In this document: positions 61,223-64,000 of the stretch, one piece after another
How positions within the stretch are numbered: position 1 is the stretch's first letter
Layout of the letters: every line of letters starts with the position of its first letter
Assembly: GCF_038049935.1 (NCBI RefSeq)
Contig: NZ_CP145886.1
Span: 1,178,001-1,242,000, forward strand
DNA length: 64,000 bases
DNA from: Rossellomorea sp. y25
GTDB taxonomy: Bacteria > Bacillota > Bacilli > Bacillales > Bacillaceae_B
Direction of reading: 5' to 3'
The notes under the pieces: generated by a model
Seen by the model: the letters and a program-made list of their open reading frames with translations, nothing else
What the model was told of the DNA's origin: nothing
Database searches by the model: none
Translations under genes and position numbers: made by a program

Positions 61223-62593
61223 TTAAGGAAGAGTCACCGTAAAGGTGGTTCCTTTATTGGTCCTGCTCTCAACATGGATTTCACCATGGTGCAGGGTGAT
61301 GATCTTTTTGACAATGGAAAGGCCAAGGCCGCTGCTATCCTTTTCTTTACTTCGTGAGTAATCTGCTTTGTAAAAACGTTCAAATATCTTTCCCTGGTGT
61401 TCAGGAGGAACGCCGATTCCGCTGTCTTCAATAATAAACCTGAACCCCTGGTGATGTTTGTGAAGGAACAGGTTGATTTCGCCCCCTGGTGGTGTGTATT
61501 TGATGCTATTTGCCAACAGGTTCTCAAATACCTGATAGAGCAGCTCTCCGTGACCGTTATAAGTCACATCTTCGGCTTGGATGGACACAGCGAGGTCTTT
61601 TCTTTCCCACAGCCATCGTGTTTGTTTCATGAGATCATGGAGCAATTGAGTCATGTTAGTGGGTTCATGTTGAATCGATCCATTATCCTTATCGAGAGAA
61701 GCGAGGGTCAGCAGCTGCTTACTCAGCTTCGACAGCCTGGTGCTTTCTGATTCAATCACTTTTAAGTAATGGTCCCGATCCTCTTCTGACAAGGAAGGGG
61801 AGAGAAGCAGATTGGCATAGCCCTTCATGGAGGACAGGGGCGTCTGGATTTCATGCGAAACATTTGAAACGAACTCCTGTCGCATATTCTCCACCTGCAT
61901 CAGCTGCCGGCTCATGGTTGTAAAGGAGCGGGCTAAGGTACCGATTTCGTCCTTGCGGCTTTCATTCAGTCGAATCGAATACTCACCGCCGGCAATTTTC
62001 TTCGTGGCATTCGTCAATTCACGAATCGGTTTCACAAGATAGCGGGTACTGAAGAACACGATCAGCATGCTGAGAAGTATCGTAAAAAGAAGCAGGACAG
62101 ATAAAAGAATATGAATTTCATTAAACTGTTGTTTCACATTGGGTCTCATGAACAGGGCATGGGGTTTTCCATCAATTTCAATGGGAACACCAATGCTGTT
62201 GGTTAATTCATTTGAGAAAAATCCGGTCACAAATGTGGTAGATGGATAATTGGCAATTCCATGGTAAGTGGATCCGTTCACAACACTTTCTACAATTTCC
62301 TGAGAAAGGCTTTGATCACGGAAGTCCTCTCCGTAGAATGTTCCGGGAGCTTTCCCATCTGTTACATAAAATTGATAGCTGAGCTTCGCCGTTTTTTGAA
62401 AAAAACCAGGAGCATCCATTGAAGCTGCATTAAATAGATCAACGATGTCTTTCGCGATTTCAGTGTTTTTTTCATCATTGGCTGGCTTTAAAATATGTTG
62501 ATAGTAAAGATTCGAACCGATGAAAGCAATGACACTGCTCGTCAACATGATAAGAAGGGTGACGACAACAATCCGGACATACAGCGAGCGCAT
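61223..62593 (-). CDS. Two-component sensor histidine kinase
   Basis: 456 residues. TM1 (~8-28), an external sensor region (~30-160), TM2 (~165-187), a HAMP domain (VKPIRELTNATKKIAGGEYSIRL), a HisKA dimer with the phosphorylated His in FVSNVSHEIQTPLSSMKG (~residue 255), and an HATPase domain with NSIKYTPPGG, DSGIGVPPEHQGKIFERFYK and SGLGLSIVKKI. It starts one base after the regulator's stop, and is followed by the ABC exporter genes, which it probably controls. The signal is unknown. Confidence 0.95.
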   Translation of the reverse strand: MRSLYVRIVVVTLLIMLTSSVIAFIGSNLYYQHILKPANDEKNTEIAKDIVDLFNAASMDAPGFFQKTAKLSYQFYVTDGKAPGTFYGEDFRDQSLSQEIVESVVNGSTYHGIANYPSTTFVTGFFSNELTNSIGVPIEIDGKPHALFMRPNVKQQFNEIHILLSVLLLFTILLSMLIVFFSTRYLVKPIRELTNATKKIAGGEYSIRLNESRKDEIGTLARSFTTMSRQLMQVENMRQEFVSNVSHEIQTPLSSMKGYANLLLSPSLSEEDRDHYLKVIESESTRLSKLSKQLLTLASLDKDNGSIQHEPTNMTQLLHDLMKQTRWLWERKDLAVSIQAEDVTYNGHGELLYQVFENLLANSIKYTPPGGEINLFLHKHHQGFRFIIEDSGIGVPPEHQGKIFERFYKADYSRSKEKDSSGLGLSIVKKIITLHHGEIHVESRTNKGTTFTVTLP

Positions 62594-62594
62594 T

Positions 62595-63266
62595 TTAGGT
62601 CACCTCCAATTTATAGCCAATTCCACGAACAGTAGTGATCAAGAAATCATCGGAATGACGGAAACGTTCACGAAGCCTTTTAATATGGACATCAATCGTT
62701 CGGTCATCCCCTTCAAAGTCCATTCCCCATACATGTTGAATGATTTCTTCCCGTGAAAAGGTTCTGTTAGGGAAGCTCGCTAAATAATATAATAATTCAA
62801 ATTCTTTAAGTGGAAGAATGATTGTTTTTGCTCCGTCCTTCACTTCGTACGATCGTTTATCAAGAATCATTTCATTGAGACGAATTTTCTGGGGAGCGGC
62901 ACGGTGAAATCTCCTCAGGATCGCTTGTACTCGAAAGAGAAGCTCTTCCTTTTCAAAGGGCTTTACCATATAATCATCGGTTCCGGCTTCATAGCCTTTC
63001 GCTTTATCGGTAAGACTGTTCTTAGCGGTTAAAATAATAATCGGAATATCGTAGGTTTCCCTGATTTCCTTCGCCAATTGAAACCCATCCTTATTTGGCA
63101 TCATCAAATCGACAATCGCCAAATCGATCGACTGTGCTTCAAGAATGACAGAAGCTGCGTCCCCGTCTTGTGCTTCAGTAACCAAATAGCCATTCTGCTC
63201 TAAATGAACACGTATAAGCTTACGTAAATGGGGATCGTCATCTACGACAAGTATTGAAATCATCAC
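62595..63266 (-). CDS. OmpR/PhoB-family response regulator
   Basis: 223 residues. The receiver domain has the acidic pocket DDD (9-11), the phosphorylated Asp 53 in IVDLMMPNKDG, and Lys in ILTAKN. The C-terminal winged helix has RTFSREEIIQHVWGMDFEGDDRTIDVHIKRLRERF. ATG 63266 or the next ATG 63263 is the start. It is the first gene of the regulator-kinase-permease-ATPase operon. Confidence 0.95.
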   Translation of the reverse strand: MMISILVVDDDPHLRKLIRVHLEQNGYLVTEAQDGDAASVILEAQSIDLAIVDLMMPNKDGFQLAKEIRETYDIPIIILTAKNSLTDKAKGYEAGTDDYMVKPFEKEELLFRVQAILRRFHRAAPQKIRLNEMILDKRSYEVKDGAKTIILPLKEFELLYYLASFPNRTFSREEIIQHVWGMDFEGDDRTIDVHIKRLRERFRHSDDFLITTVRGIGYKLEVT

Positions 63267-63447
63267 TAATCCTCTTTTCCGTCACCTGTTTTTATGAATC
63301 AACTTTAGCATAACTCACGCTGCTTACACCAATTAATGACCCATTCCAGTACTGTTGGATATAATATAAATAAAAATATCTTTCACCCATATCTTTTTAA
63401 CCAATTCATCCGTTATAAGTATGAGAGGATTCAAAGGAGTGAGGACG

Positions 63448-64000
63448 ATGCAAACGAGATCTGGCTTAAAAAAGAATGAAGGACAGCCAAATGATGAAGT
63501 CATGGAAGAGCTTGTTCCCAAGCTCTATCGATACTGCTATTTTCTGACGAAGAGCAAATGGGACGGTGAGGACTTGGCTCAAGAGTCCATATGTAAGGCA
63601 CTGAGTCATTATCCTGCTCAACAGTGGAAATCATCTTTACTTAATAAAATCGCTTATCATCTATGGGTGGATAAAGTTCGGAAACAGAGTAAGGAAGCGA
63701 TTGGCGGAGTCCCGGAAGTGAAGGCTGAAGACATTCCAAATGAGGGGATCAGTCTTGAAACCCTGGAGAAGCTTTCAAGAAAGATGACACCCAAACAGTT
63801 AGTCACTTTTGTTTTGAAAGAGGCGTTTCAATTCAAGATTTCTGAAGTGGCAGAAGTTCTGGGGATGACGGAAACCGCTGTGAAAGCCTTGCTGAATCGA
63901 TCGAGGGAAAAGCTGAAAAAATTCTCCGATGATGGAGACGGGTGCGGCGTTCAAACCTACTGGAATGAAGCGCTTCAGAAGGAGTTGAACGCGATTTTAT
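63448..64000 (+). CDS. ECF-type sigma factor, 3' end missing
   Basis: 184 codons are visible from ATG 63448 (AAAGGAGTGAGG site); the frame is still open at the window edge. Region 2 is seen in LVPKLYRYCYFLTKSKWDGEDLAQESICKAL and region 4 in FQFKISEVAEVLGMTETAVKALLNRSREKLKK. The C-terminal extension past residue ~155 suggests one of the longer, SnoaL-tailed ECF groups. The upstream CCGTTATAAGTATGAGA resembles the sequence before the other sigma gene (CGTCTATTAGTATGAGA). Confidence 0.88.
   Translation, partial: MQTRSGLKKNEGQPNDEVMEELVPKLYRYCYFLTKSKWDGEDLAQESICKALSHYPAQQWKSSLLNKIAYHLWVDKVRKQSKEAIGGVPEVKAEDIPNEGISLETLEKLSRKMTPKQLVTFVLKEAFQFKISEVAEVLGMTETAVKALLNRSREKLKKFSDDGDGCGVQTYWNEALQKELNAIL

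Overview
The window looks like a chromosomal segment of a Gram-positive, endospore-forming member of the Bacillaceae. It has moderate-to-low G+C, AGGAGG-type ribosome binding sites, many TTG/GTG starts, a CotA spore-coat laccase, a LutABC/LutP/LutR lactate system and a CYP102A (P450BM-3) gene paired with a Bm3R1-type repressor. A marine-type genus such as Rossellomorea or a related Bacillus is my guess, not a proof. No rRNA, tRNA, CRISPR, prophage or complete insertion sequence is visible.

1-3.7 kb: CYP102A (running off the left edge) and its TetR-type repressor, with two near-identical 20-bp palindromic operators. 3.8-14.1 kb: a sugar locus (LacI repressor, two ABC permeases, a lipoprotein binding protein, divergent GH3 glucosidase and ~1,110-residue GH94 phosphorylase) whose content and order suggest uptake and phosphorolysis of beta-1,2-gluco-oligosaccharides (sophorooligosaccharides). 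Both divergent promoters carry the same 16-bp palindrome. 14.6-15.4 kb is a gene-free array of short words with an exact 20-bp period and a 184-bp duplication. 15.4-18.5 kb: a translationally coupled operon of ECF sigma factor, anti-sigma factor, a triplicated membrane protein and a toastrack-type protein. 18.5-36.7 kb: mostly single genes, including DUF3231, hflX behind a leader terminator, a six-repeat DUF346 lectin-like protein, transporters, small regulators with their targets, brnQ behind an attenuator-like leader, and a LysM protein. 36.7-42.6 kb: a sigma-54 operon (iron alcohol dehydrogenase, permease, aldehyde dehydrogenase) with a perfect -24/-12 promoter and its enhancer-binding activator just upstream. 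42.7-47.7 kb: oxidoreductase, DUF4003, an autoregulated XRE pair, an ArsR/SRPBCC pair and an AraC/GyrI-like regulator. 48-54 kb: lutR, lutP and lutABC with two identical operators. 54-64 kb: a fused ArsR-SRPBCC protein, CotA, a DMT transporter, an ABC exporter with its two-component system, and the start of a second ECF sigma gene at the right edge.

Two repeat systems cut across this layout. The first is a dispersed palindromic element (core GAGGGACGGACCTC, partner GAGGTCCGTCCCTC) present at about a dozen intergenic places between 18.4 and 48.9 kb and nowhere else in the window. It very often touches stop codons. The second is a set of intergenic arrays at four places, each with its own short word repeated every ~20-25 bp.

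Several genes are probably controlled by signals readable directly in the DNA: LacI, Bm3R1, LutR and XRE palindromes, cre-like sites, a sigma-54 promoter, and leader terminators in front of hflX and brnQ.
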